Positions 44,699 to 55,470 of a stretch of 64,000 nt of DNA are shown here, piece by piece; the stretch's first letter is position 1, and every line of letters begins with the position of its first letter. The position numbers and the translations under genes are program-made. The notes under the pieces were generated by a model. The model had not been told where the DNA came from and searched no databases. It saw only the letters and a list, made by a program, of their open reading frames with translations. This DNA is from Purshia tridentata (Eukaryota; Streptophyta; Magnoliopsida; Rosales; Rosaceae): assembly GCA_003254885.1 (NCBI GenBank), contig QANT01008901.1:20493-84492 (forward strand), in the 5' to 3' direction.

Positions 44699-47467
44699 CT
44701 AGTCTATCTTACAACAAAAAGAAACCACAAAGCCGATTAGTTCTTGAAGCTTTTCCTCTTGAAACATCTTGTGGGCCTTGGCCTGCTCAAAAGCTCGAGA
44801 CCTCTCCTCTTCTGCATCATTTCTGGCCTGATGAAGCTTTGCTTCAATTTCCCGCTGTTCATCAAGGGATTTCTTCAAGTGTCCTATTTGCTCATTGAGG
44901 AAGCACCTTTGAGCCTGTTGATGTTTACGCAACTTACGGAGTCGCTCCTCAGCCTCAATAGCATCACGTTCCTCAATATCTAAATCATCAAGTCTTTGAG
45001 AAAGCCCCACCAACTGTGTGTCAAGTGTCTTTTGAAGAAACACGCATTCCTTGTGGCAAATTGTCAAGTCACGAATGATGGCAGAGTCATTATCAAATGG
45101 AAGAACTATGAGCTTCGAAAGTTCATCAGCCATCCTAAAAATCTCATCGGAAATCTGTAGAAGCCACTCTACTTCAGCTATGCCAGCTCTATACTTGCCT
45201 GTAAAAAATTGTAAGTTGCCAAGGGAGTCATAAACGGATGCGCGCTGAGCTAATAGCTCCTCTGATGTCTTCGGAAATGAAAGACTGTCAAGGATATTTG
45301 TATCTCACTGGCTATAAATGTTTTTCTAAACCCAAGTATCACATCGCCAAAAATACATTCAACAGAAGCCCTTATTCCTTCCGAAACTAACAAGGGTTCG
45401 ATTGGAGGGGCATCTTGCATCGGTTCAAGTAAAGGATCTTCTTGCATAATCACAAGGGTATCATGTGTAGACGGAGAGCTGGTTGTGGTGTCAAGCAGAA
45501 ATTCTTTTCCACCGAGAGTGGGTTCGTGACTAAAAGGTCCGGATGTCTCTATGTCAGGGGTCTGCTCAAGAATGATTTCGTCCGGAGAATTACCTAAGGA
45601 CTCAGATGAAACACTATCATGCGAAGTGGTGGTGCCTGGATTGGCCTGATACCTGTCCTCTCGAGAGGGTTTTGAATTTATGTTCTGATTAGTGCATGGA
45701 GAAAGTGGTTGCGAGTCCTTTTCATGAGATCTCTTACGTTTTTCAGTAAATGTATGAGAACCTTCATTGTGACAAGGGGTAAATTGTCGTGTCCTAACCT
45801 CATAAAACTTGTCCTCCTCAAAGCACGCAGAGACTGCTTTCCTTTTCGACGCAACATGATCATGTTTCTTGTTGACAGTAGGGTTACGGTCTTCATTCAG
45901 AACCTCAAAAATGTTTCCCACTGATAATCTCAAGTATGGAGCACAAGATTTCATCCACCATCTACAATACCACCATGTGCACTGCCCAATACAAACAGAA
46001 CAAGGTATGTAAAACCATGTCATGGCGTTATCCCTCTGAAGTAGAGATTGGGCTTTGGCCATGTCAGTGAGGCTACACTGTTCCCTCAAAGGAAAATAGA
46101 AACGAAGCTCGTTTGAAGGAACGCTTTGGTCAAAACCAAACTGACGGGCAAATCAGTTTGGATAATATGGTTCCAACCACAAATAATGACCTACTTTTAC
46201 AGGCAAAAGTGCGGAGCGTGTGTTGATTCAACATCTCAAAATGACAAGTAGCCAATCTACCGTCATCCATGAAAGATTCATCTTCTCTTGCATCAAAACT
46301 AATTGGGCGATAGTTTACCTCCCTATGAGTTTTAAAAACAACCCTAGCAGCATTCATATTCATGAGTCTGCCCTTCATACCGGCATATTTGGCCAAGCGT
46401 GGATAACAATCAGGAAACTTGTTATCAGCAAAACGTGTATACAGGTTCAGGAAATATTCGCCCAACCATCCAATTACGTAGTGAACTGGTAAACAAGCAC
46501 CAGACTTACCAGGACCGCGGGGTTCAGTAGCAATTTTCCCAAGACCATGATAAATGTAACCCAACACTGTCGGTGCAAGAGAAATCTTGACCCCATGGGC
46601 CATTAAACAAGCCATGTAGAAGGTCTCAGGCCTTATTTGTGACCTCTTGGAAGGTAAAACGAATCTGCAAAGCCAAAAGGCAAGAAAAGCAGTAAGGGCA
46701 CCTTCCTTCGAAATGCTTAAAGGCAGTTCTTGACGACTTCTTTGTGCAGGCGTACGGTTGAAATGGGACAGCCATTGACGTTGGTAAACAAAGTTCCCTT
46801 TGTGATAAATACACAGTTCAAAATGGATCCTCAAAAGCTCTGCAAGTGTTGTAGGATAACGTTCCCCGGTCGTAAGTTCGTGGTTCTGGGGAATGAATTC
46901 CTCATATGATTTTCCCAAAATAGGTAAACCTCCAATAATCTTCAAGTCATATAGAGATATGCTCATCTCGCCAGCCGCATGATGAAGGGTATTCGATAAA
47001 GGGCCCCACAGCTCACAGAATGCCCTCCAAATATTCATGCAAAGGTCAAAAGAATAACGGGAGACTCCCACAACACCGAATATGTCAACCTTGTGCTGCT
47101 TATCCCCAAATACATTCAAGACTTTTCTAGTCCACTCAGAAATACGTTTGTCATAGGTAGCTCGGCCTTCGTAGTTTAAACTATGGTCCCAATCCCTCTT
47201 TTCTTTCAGCATTCGGAAAAGGGCAGGATAAAACTCCTTCCCTACAACAATGTCACAATCACCATTAGGCTTGTTGTTTACTTTCGTCAAAGTGTGAGCT
47301 TCAAATAAAGGACCATATGCTTGGCAAAGCTTGATGACCCTCTCGTCATAAATCATGTAATAAGATAGTTTCCAGTAGTTAAGATCAAAACAAAAGTCAT
47401 AAAGATAGAAGAGGTGCTGCACAGAAGCACATCTCAAGTTTTTGTTTTGAAAATTGAGGTTTGACAA
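44699..47467 (-). pseudogene. element C antisense ORF with plant mobile domain
   Basis: From ATG at 47467 a 445-codon frame contains a plant mobile domain (PMD, PF10536-like): VDIFGVVGVSRYSFDL, CMNIWRAFCELWGPLSNTLH and HAAGEMSISLYDLKIIGGLP, then TLAELLRIHFELCIY and ALTAFLAFWLCRFVLPSKR. It stops at 46130. The next frame (46089-45250) holds a Trp/Cys-rich segment (WWYCRWWMKSC) and a polar, Ser/Pro-rich linker. A third frame (45133-44699) is a long coiled coil (RLDDLDIEERDAIEAEERLR, HLKKSLDEQREIEAKLH). Two frameshifts separate the three parts, so a protein of about 900 residues has been broken. PMD proteins occur both in plant genes and in Tat antisense ORFs; being tail-to-tail with pol inside the element, it belongs to the latter. 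Confidence 0.85.
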
Positions 47468-47750
47468 CCCAAATCTGGCTTTAAAAGGAGATATGCTTTC
47501 TTATGCTTCTAGAGCATCCTTAAGGGTATAATGTGACTTATTAAAACTGATCGGCGTTTTTGCAAATCACCCACCTATACCCTTATTTGCAAGTCACCAC
47601 CTAAATTAAACATTGAATCAATCTGCCACCTGAATTAAAAATAATTTTCAATGTGACACCTCCATCTAATTCCGTCAAAATTTTCACACAAAATAAGGGT
47701 ATTTTAGTCTTTTTCTAATTAGTTTCTATTATTAAATATATAAATAATTA
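47468..47750. repeat. half of another Mutator-like TIR element
   Basis: GCAAATCACCCACCTATACC, GCAAGTCACCACC and CAATCTGCCACCTGAATT occur here in the wording common to plant TIR elements whose ends read as repeated 'free text' of this kind. The matching opposite arm was not found, perhaps because the 47751-49042 element landed in it. No gene is present; the upper end may contain the promoter of the antisense ORF. Confidence 0.4.
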
Positions 47751-49042
47751 ATAGGCTTATTATCTGTTTTACCCCTTAGAATTACATATTTGTCTTACTT
47801 TACCCCTTATAACTCATTTTTTTCTCACTTTACTCCCCACAACTCATTTCTGTGTCTCATTTGACCCTTTTCGGTCAATTATGTCAACCAATCCGTTAAA
47901 ATTTGTGACATGGCATGGGCATTATCGTCTTTTCACTCATTTAGACAAAAAATAGTTAAAAAATAGTTTTTTTTACAAACTCTTTAATTTAATTAAAACT
48001 TAAATATTTAAAATCAAAAATTTTAAATTTGAAAAAAATAAAAGGTAAAAATCCCTTCCCCTTCCATCCAGCCTCCATGAGTCCTCCCTCTTAAGCCCTA
48101 ACTCCCACCTAGCCCCACTACCCACCCAGCCGAGCCACCAAACAAGTGCTGGAACCGCCCCTACCTAGTGACCAACATCTGCCCCCCTCCCTCCTACCCA
48201 ATTTTGCGCCTTACCCCTCCCCACCCCCCACCCCAACAGTTACAAACTTCAATCTGGATCGCAATAGGTCGTTGACTGCAAGAGGAGAGGTAGAGAGAAA
48301 GGAGAGAGAAAGTGAGGAGAAAGAAACTGAAAGGGGGGGAGGAGGGGTGATGGGAGGTATGGTACGACGTTGAGTGAGATTGATGGCTGGGTTGGATGGG
48401 TGGCTAAGCTGGGTGGCTGGGCTCGAAAGGTTGGGTGGGTGATGCTGTGTGAGATGAAGCTGGGTTTGGTGTCTGGGTTGGGTGGGTGGTGAATTTGGAT
48501 AGTTGGGCTTGAGAGGCTGGGTAAGTGGCACTGAAATTGGTTTGGTGGCTAAGTTGGGTCGGTGACTAGGCTAGGTGGCTGGGCTCTGGAGGCTGGGTGG
48601 GTGGTGATAGCACCGGTTTGGTGAGTAGGTTGGGTGAGTGGCAAGGCTGGGTTGGGGATGGGGATCAAGAAAGGGAAAGGGGGAAGGGGGAAGGGGGAAG
48701 GAGGAAGGAGGAAGAGATTTTTTTCAAAATTTAATTCTTTTCTTTTGGTACTTTTTTTCTTTTATTTTGTTTAGTGGGTTTTTTTTTCTAATTTTTTAAT
48801 TTAAATTAAAAAGTTTCTAAAATACCAATCTTTTAATTCATTTTTTGTCCAAATGAATAAAAAAACATAAATGCCCATGCCACATTTATAATTTTAACAG
48901 ATTGAGTAACAGAATGGACGAAAAATGGTTAAGTGAGATAATAAAATGAGTTATGGGTGGTAAAGTGAAACAAAAAAAGTTATAGAGAATAAAGTGAGAC
49001 ATACATGTAACTTAGGGTGGTAAAATAGATAATAAGCCATAA
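47751..49042. mobile_element. Mutator-like TIR element with GC-rich interior
   Basis: The arms of about 300 bases are inverted copies: left ATAGGCTTATTATCTGTTTT, right in reverse complement TTATGGCTTATTATCTATTT. Further shared words are CCCATGCC (TGGCATGGG in the left arm) and TTACTTTACC. TAAATAATTA lies on both sides (47741-47750 and 49043-49052), a probable 10-bp target duplication, though it is AT-rich. The interior, 48060-48700, is C-rich then G-rich with GCTGGGTGGCTGGGCT-type repeats and looks unlike the arms. Open frames in it (48146-48373 plus, 48211-48531 minus) are Pro-rich low complexity without a protein signature. Confidence 0.8.
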
Positions 49043-49612
49043 TAAATAATTAAAAAAATGAAAAAAAAAAATTCCAGCCATTCTCAGAACAAAAAGAAAA
49101 ACAGAGCCATTTCCCCACCACCGCCACCCCTTCCCCCACTCATCTCCTCCCTCCAATCCCACCACCACTGACCAACCACCCACTGACCACCATCCCCACC
49201 CTTTGCACTGGCCGACAAGCCGCCACCCACCATATCCTTCGCAAACCCACCTTCTCCCTTGCAAACCCACCCTCTCCCACGCACGCTTCCCCACCTCAAC
49301 TCCAATCTTGTTGCACACCCTCCACTATGAAAACAGAGTTTTACTGTTTGGTTGTTGAGTCTGCTAATATATGTTGCTGTTTTCTTGAGTCCCAAATGAC
49401 ATTAATTTACTTTATTGTTTTCTTGTCTTAAAGTTTAGATTGAAACAAATTCTGATTTTAGTTTTGATTTTGGGTGTTGTAATTATGGCAGTGACATCTA
49501 CTTAAGGAGCAAAATTTGGGTTACTATTTGATGTGGTTATGGAACTGAAGGGCAAGTCCTTTAATCCCCTACTCGAAGATATCAAATCCACACAAGACTC
49601 TTTGAAACCACT
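49043..49612. other. intergenic, pyrimidine-rich then AT-rich, no gene
   Basis: 49100-49320 is C-rich (CCACCACCGCCACCCC) and resembles the C-rich interior of the adjacent TIR element. The minus-strand open frames there are Gly/Trp low complexity. The rest to 49612 has no recognisable content. Confidence 0.4.
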
Positions 49613-51806
49613 TGACAGGACCCTCCCCGAATTCCACCCTGGAACCCGGAGTGATCCTGCGGGCATCCAATATCAAGGAAAATTCTACCGAAATTTCGGC
49701 AGAACCTCCCCTGAAATTGGACGAACCCTTTTTCTCCATGAGACCTGCAAATGCACTTCTAAGTTCCACAGCTCCTCTACCACAACCAAAAGGGGTCTCC
49801 GACCCAATTTCAAAACCAATTGCTTAAGTTTTCACTAAGTTACCGAGTGATGCTACAAACTTTACTATAGAAATTAAAATACAAAGAGACTGAATTCCTA
49901 CTGCTTCACAACTCTATAATGGTGCCTCGACGTCTTTGGCTCGACCGTTCCACCGCTACAACCTGGGGGAAAAATTAAGATCACAACAAGGGTAAAGCTA
50001 ATGAATTAACTCAGTGAGTGGACATAAATCAAAATAAATAATAATAAACCTTTACTTTCAAGTTTCTTAGAATTTCGTAACTTTTCTTTGAAATCCCCCA
50101 GTTTTAAAATCACTTTCATAAAATCCATTGAAAACTCTATGAGTAAATCCATACTTTAAAATTCATTTTGAGATTTTCTGGAAAATCAATAAAACTAGTT
50201 AAGTTACTAAATATCACTTTAGAACTAATATCACAATAGAATTTCGCACCCAACAGTCACCCATTGAACCTGCCGTACATGCGCAGGGCCTACGACCTGC
50301 CGTACGCATGCAGGGCCAATATTTCCTGCCGTACATGCGCAGGGCCCACAACCTGCCGTACGCATGCAGGGCCCATATCCTGCCGTACATGTGCAGAGCC
50401 AGGGTCTGTCATACACATGCAGGGCCAATATCCTGCCGTACGTGCACGCAGGGCCGCCCCCAAAGGGCAAAGCATCCCGACACACGGCCCAAAGCCTATG
50501 TGTGTGCCGTGATGGGTCCCAAAGACCTATTAAAGCTGATCACCTGAAGGGTACTGCGAAGGGTGGTTTGAAAATCCTTTTCCTATAAATCTCTTTTTTC
50601 CTGTCCATAAAACACATAACCTTTTCAAACTGGGGAACCATCAACCAACAACTATAAAATCCTTTTTCGAAAACCACCTTTAATATTTCAATATACAAAT
50701 AAACCAAATACGTTTACTTGAGAAACCAAAACATTCCCAAAATCTAACAGCTAGAATAAATTGTCATGAAAAATAGTTATCAAGCACCTCAAATTTATTT
50801 CCAAGTATTAATTCTCAAACCATGCTCAAGAATCAATTAATATTCTCAATTAATAAAACTCAATTAAAACTCCATTAAATATAAATACGAACGAAATCAT
50901 GAAATTCATAAAGAATTCATAAACCAAGTTTAAGGAACGAAGTCCACTCACAGAGATAGCCTAGCCTTGGTCTCCAAATGGGTCGTCCTTGGACTCGGGA
51001 ACGTCGCCTGAAATCAAGGCAAATGGAGGCCGGAGCTAGTAGGAATCCGCAAGCCAAAGGGCGGCTGGCTGGGCTGTTTGCGTGCGCAGGAGGGTCAGGC
51101 CGTGAGGAGGAAGGTCGGGCTGAGCTGCCGCTGGCGTGGGGAGGGTCGCCGGTGGCTAGGCCTGGCCGGAGACTGGCCAGAAATGGGCTGGGTTGTCTCA
51201 CGAGTCGCACACGTCGCGCGCGCAGAGGGAGAAAGAATCACGAGAGAGAGAAGCGGAAGGGCTGGGCTGGTCGGAAATGCCACTGGGGAGTCTCGTCGGC
51301 GGCGGGAGGTGTCGCCGGAGGGGCTAGGTCGGCCGGAAAGGGGTGGGGGGTCGCGCAGGGGAGAGAGGCTGAGGGGGGGCGTTCTCGCGTGGAAAGAGGA
51401 GAGGAGAGAGAATTTAAAAAGAGGGGGGAAATTTCCAGAAATTTTTGGAAATTTAAACCCATTTCAACATAATTACAAGTTTGCCCCTCACTTTGAACCT
51501 CCGTATTTCACAAACCGTAGCTCCAAACGACGCATGCTACGTGTCTACGAACTCGTGAAGTCGAGCTCTACGCAACCATGTCAAAGTCAACTCTAAACTC
51601 CAAGTAATTTAAAAAGTCAACCTTGAGCTCTTTTATCACGTTCATAACTTTTTAACCGTAACTCTAAATCACCCATGCCGCATGTCTATGAACTCGTGAG
51701 CTCGAGACCTTCCTAACGGACCCAAGGTCAAAGCTAAAATCTTGTTAGAACCAAAAGTCAACATTGGGCCCTATTACAATGTACTTAAAAGGTACGGGTC
51801 GTTACA
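49613..51806 (-). mobile_element. LTR-like block, copy 2 (inverted relative to copy 1)
   Basis: Read on the minus strand it begins TGTAACGACCCGTACC (51806) and ends GGTCCTGTCA (49613). It matches 8201-10996 in order: a GACCTTGGGTCCGTTAGG segment, a CGTAGCTTGAGTCG-type segment, a GA/CT tract, a CTGCATGCGTACGGCAGG repeat zone, and an end with GAATTCGGGG and CGAAATTTCGG near 49640-49700. The canonical TG...CA ends suggest a solo LTR, but the flanks CCACT and ATTAT do not form a target duplication. Frames in the GC-rich part (50917-51596) have no protein signature and are rejected. Confidence 0.65.
50269..50460. repeat. 27-29 bp minisatellite inside LTR-like copy 2
   Basis: Seven units of the form CCTGCCGTAC(A/G)-TGC-GCAGGGCC with a variable 5-7 base tail. 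Alternate units carry GTACATGCGC or GTACGCATGC, both close to palindromic. Copy 1 has only about three diverged units in the same place (10200-10340), so the array expanded after the copies separated. Confidence 0.9.
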
Positions 51807-52546
51807 ATTATTCTTCTATATATCCTTTTTTATCTGTGTGAGAGGTGGGTGATACTTTATACTTTTGAGTTTATATACTTATTTGGGGTTGGGATACCTT
51901 TGGTGAAATGTTGTTAATTATGAATTTTTTGTCGATTTGTATACCTTATAGGGAGGTTGAGAAAGAATGATAATGGTTTAAGGTTGGAGATTAGGTGAAT
52001 TTGTATACGGGGATGATACACAAGTAAAGACTTTGTTACAAATAGATTAGGTAATGAAATTAATACAGTTTTTTGATGTATTGTTGCATTGTATAACTAT
52101 TTAAAAAGATTGTGATTATATACCTTAGGAGTAGGTTGGTATTCGTCTTGACTTTATTACCTTCATTTTTTAAAATTTTGTAGGCATACTTGTTCACTGT
52201 TCTCAAATATCTACAAGATCAAATGAAATATATAGGACGTGATCATACCTACATAATAGGTGCCAAACAAAAAAATTGATCATACCTATATAATAGGTGC
52301 CAAACAAAACAATTGAACGTCATAGTTACTGTACGAACACAAACAAAACTCATTCAAAAAACAAGAATATTCTTACAATTATTAAACATTCTTATTTACA
52401 TGAATTATAGGCATGATTTTAGGATTTACCTATTCTACTGGTTTTAATGAACGTATTTAACAACCTAATAAAGAGTCATAGCATATTCCGTAAATATCAA
52501 CAAATACATACCCAAACTATTAGCTGACATCACTATTAAAAAGTAA
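51807..52546. other. intergenic, no gene seen
   Basis: AT-rich. A 37-base tandem duplication (TGATCATACCTACATAATAG plus GTGCCAAACAAAA) lies at 52240-52313. Nothing else was recognised. Confidence 0.4.
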
Positions 52547-52963
52547 GGTTTATTATTGAATTTGCCCCCAAAACAAACTCTTTTTTTCATTTTGTCCCCT
52601 AAAAGTTTAATTCTCCCACTTTGCTCCTCGAACTTTATATCACAAGTGTAAATCCTCCCACTTTGCGCCACGAACTCAACTTCATTCATTTGTCCAATTT
52701 TTATCTCAACTTTGACCCAACTTTTTGACTCATTAAAACTCCACCGAAATCAGCAATTTTATATTTATTTTGAAGCTATGAATCTCCTGTTTACAACCAT
52801 ATAAAAATCACTCAAAACAGAGCTTTAGAACTCTTGATAATAGATAGAATTGAGGGTTTAGATGAGAGTGTAAAGTTCGGGAGGCAAAGTGGGCAGATTT
52901 AACTTTTAGGGGGAAAGTGAAAAAAAAAAGTATATTTCAGAGGACAAATTTTAATAATAAGCC
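52547..52963. mobile_element. short TIR element (MITE), GGTTTATTATT ends
   Basis: The left end reads GGTTTATTATTGAATTTGCC then CCTAAAAGTTTAAT; the right end in reverse complement reads GGCTTATTATTAAAATTTGT then CCTAAAAGTTAAAT. TIRs are about 100 bases and the element is 417 bp. The flanks AAAAAGTAA and AAAAAAAAA are only a weak 9-bp match. The terminal GGCTTATTAT resembles the 47751-49042 element. Non-coding. Confidence 0.75.
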
Positions 52964-53392
52964 AAAAAAAAAAAACCCCAAAAATGCTAAACTACCTTAT
53001 GGGCCTTCTCTAAAATGAGGTATTGGAAAATGGAGGTATATCTTAATTCAAGAATTGACAAAATCGAATATTTGGGCTCATGCACATGTCCAGAAAAATG
53101 GAAAATCATTCAATTTGATATGTTTTTTTGTTGTATGAGATGCGTAATATAGGGATTAATAATTTGAGCGCAAATAAGGATTCAGGGTTATTTTCTCATA
53201 GGCTTTTCCCCAGTGGTATGGTGGTCCAGTAACCATGGGAGAAAGAGAGCAAAAGAGAGAAGATCACATTTTTTCACGTAAGAAACCTTAGAGGAAGAGA
53301 AGCAAAATCAACTTTTTCAAATTTTAGTTACTTACTAGAATCTACTAAAGACACAAACAAAAAGGGACACAACAATATAGTTGTGCTTGCTA
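52964..53392. other. intergenic, no gene seen
   Basis: AT-rich sequence without coding or repeat structure that I can name. Confidence 0.4.
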
Positions 53393-53401
53393 AAAAAAGA
53401 A

Positions 53402-53702
53402 GGTCAAAAGACTTTTTTGCTTCTTGTACTATGGACAAGTCGCACTTTGGTTCCTGTCATTTTAATTTATATTTTTTAAGGACCGTGTTTCTATTAATGT
53501 TGCAATAAAGTCCAAATCGTCAAAATCTAGACGAAAAATGCCTACGTGACACCACTTGATTGGCTATGAAGTATACGATTTTAACAGATTGAACCTGATT
53601 ACGACATTTATGGAAATACAGTCTCAAAAAAATGTAAATTAAAATGACAGAGACCAAAGTGTGACTCGTCCATAATACAGGTATCAAAATGGTTTTTTTG
53701 CC
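53402..53702. mobile_element. MITE with 9-bp target duplication
   Basis: The 301-bp element has TIRs of about 80 bases: left GGTCAAAAGACTTTTTTGCT then ACTATGGACAAGTCGCACTT; right in reverse complement GGCAAAAAAACCATTTTGAT then TTATGGACGAGTCACACTTT. AAAAAAGAA flanks both ends (53393-53401 and 53703-53711). This is the pattern of a Mutator-type non-autonomous element. Confidence 0.88.
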
Positions 53703-53711
53703 AAAAAAGAA

Positions 53712-54665
53712 CGTACATGGAGGATCAACAAAGAAAAGTTTCAAGGAAATTAAATTTCATACACTTGAGTCTAAGTGTTTGTCTCTTATCTTAATCATTA
53801 AGTTAAATTAATGCAAATTTCATTTTTTTGTTTGTTTTGTTTTGTGTTTTAGTTGGATAGGGCCTATTAAATAGTTCTCTTATCTCTTTAGGAATGGTGC
53901 AGAAAACTTATTTGCCCAAAGATAGAGAATGGCTCTGTTTGTATGTGAGTCTATGACGTCAAATATTTTGATCCTTTGTTTCAAAATAAAATAATACTAT
54001 TCTTATCACGTTTTTATACCACATTTATTATCCCATCTTATGTATCATCATTGTACTAGACATGATTGTTAGTTTCAATATTTGTATTGGCAATTTCCTT
54101 GACAAAACAGCTTGTAATCATTTTATATTTAATTCTCACACAAGTTGTAGACTAAGTTAGGATCATTTGAGTGTGCAATGAAGACTACACAACTAGTTCT
54201 ACATCTCTCATGCCTAAGGTAATACCCATACCATGCATTTCACGCAACATTAGTTTTTTTATAGAATAGTGCATATTTTGACTAGTAGATGACATATCAT
54301 GCACTGCACTTTTCTGGCACGGGCATTGCACATACCATCTTATATATTTAAGTGATCCCAAGTGAGAGTCTTTTATGTGGGTCACTCTCCTACATGGGTA
54401 TTTGCACATGTTTGATTTTCTGACTTCTTATGATTGAGCTTTTACTCTCCTTATTTATTCTCTAGCCCACATCATCTTTAATGGGTTTTCATTTTGCACT
54501 ATTCATCATCTTCTCCAACTCTTTTTTCTGAAAATGGAAACTTTTTCAAAACATCTCAGCCCCTTTCACTCACGAATCTTTGGATACCTTTTGGCATATT
54601 CGGCTGTGAGCTGTCCTGAAAGTTTGTTAGGACTTGAGCCTATTATTGGTTGCCATGTGGAAGGG
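53712..54665. other. intergenic, possibly 5' part of a copia LTR
   Basis: No gene is seen. From about 54400 the sequence (CCCACATCATCTTTAATGGG, TTTCATTTTGCACTATTCATC) may be the beginning of the copia LTR whose end lies near 55400; the boundaries are not definable. Confidence 0.3.
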
Positions 54666-54775
54666 TATGGGTGTGCGTGTGTGGCTGCTGCTATAGGGTA
54701 CGGGCAGCCCCTTCATTCTCTATGGGTGTGCGTGTGTGGCTGCTGTTATAGGGTACGAGCAGCCCCTTCATTCTC
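54666..54775. repeat. 55-bp tandem duplication
   Basis: 54666-54720 and 54721-54775 differ at two positions. The unit contains TATGGGTGTGCGTGTGTGGC and GCAGCCCCTTCATTCTC. Confidence 0.95.
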
Positions 54776-55470
54776 TTTGTCTCTCATATTTTGGTAGGTT
54801 TTTGGGCAACTTTTGAGCTGAGTTTTCAGAGAGATCATATGGGTATTTTATTCATCAAGAGTTGAAAAGTTTAAATTTGAAAATCTTCTTGTGTTCATCT
54901 CTTGATTTGTTTTATCTAAAAACTAAATGGGTTTTGTGTATGGGTTTCAGATTACTTTAAAAGCATAAACATATCACTCTAGTTTTTAGATTTGGTTTTG
55001 TATTGGCTTCTTCAAATCTTATTTGGTTGAAGGAGTTGATCTTGTTAACCCAAAATATTGCATATCACTTTCATATCTAAAATCCACAAGCAAGCTGCAA
55101 ATGGGTGTTGCAAGTTGATGAGCTGCTAACAACGCAATTGACTCGAAGCTTGTTGGTTGATGGTTGCACAAAGTGGGTATGCTAGCTGCTACTTAGCTTT
55201 AGAGTAGGTAAATGAGCTTGTGTGCTGATATAGACTTTATATTGAACCTCAAAATATTGGATTGCCCGGTCAGTGGATAAGACCCCCAGTTTTTTTAACT
55301 CGATGAGGTTTTTCTGGGTGAACAACTTGTGTGTTTCTTCCTTGTGATTGCTGGGTTTATTTGCCTTTTGTATAACTTGGGTTTACCTATTTGTCATATG
55401 CTATCAGAACTTGTTTTATGGTAGATAATATTGCAACTAATGAACTGAATCTAATCTAGCATCACACACC
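54776..55470 (+). mobile_element. Ty1/copia LTR end with primer-binding-site-like sequence
   Basis: CCCAGTTTTTTTAACTCGAT then GAGGTTTTTCTGGGTGAACAAC at 55284-55330 is typical of the 3' part of copia LTRs. Next comes TGCTATCAGAACTTG at 55399, which resembles the initiator-tRNA-Met primer site TGGTATCAGAGC. An ATG at 55419 starts MVDNIATNELNLI, in the place of gag, and stops at once. So this is an LTR with leader, truncated after the start of gag. The 5' end was not found. Confidence 0.45.

Larger units (their letters stand above)
37500..47500 (+). mobile_element. Tat-lineage Ty3/gypsy element C (rearranged)
   Basis: The parts, from left to right, are gag on the minus strand (37500-39415), protease to integrase on the plus strand (39416-44124), a repeat-rich spacer (44125-44480) and an antisense ORF with a plant mobile domain (44699-47467). 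The best-preserved retroelement of the window, it still has about five stops or shifts in pol. LTRs were not recognised. The gag orientation is abnormal. Confidence 0.8.

Noticed and set aside
48146-48531. Pro-rich open frames on both strands
   Set aside because: Low-complexity C/G-rich interior of a TIR element; no conserved motif, frames open on both strands.
50231-50588. Overlapping Cys-rich open frames on both strands
   Set aside because: They come from the 27-29 bp minisatellite, whose palindromic units keep several frames open.
50917-51596. Long Gly/Arg and Pro/Ala open frames
   Set aside because: They lie in the GC-rich part of an LTR-like block; the equivalent part of copy 1 does not conserve any of these frames.
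54534-54797. 87-codon open frame with repeated VCVCGCCYR
   Set aside because: The repeat derives from a 55-bp tandem duplication in LTR-like DNA.
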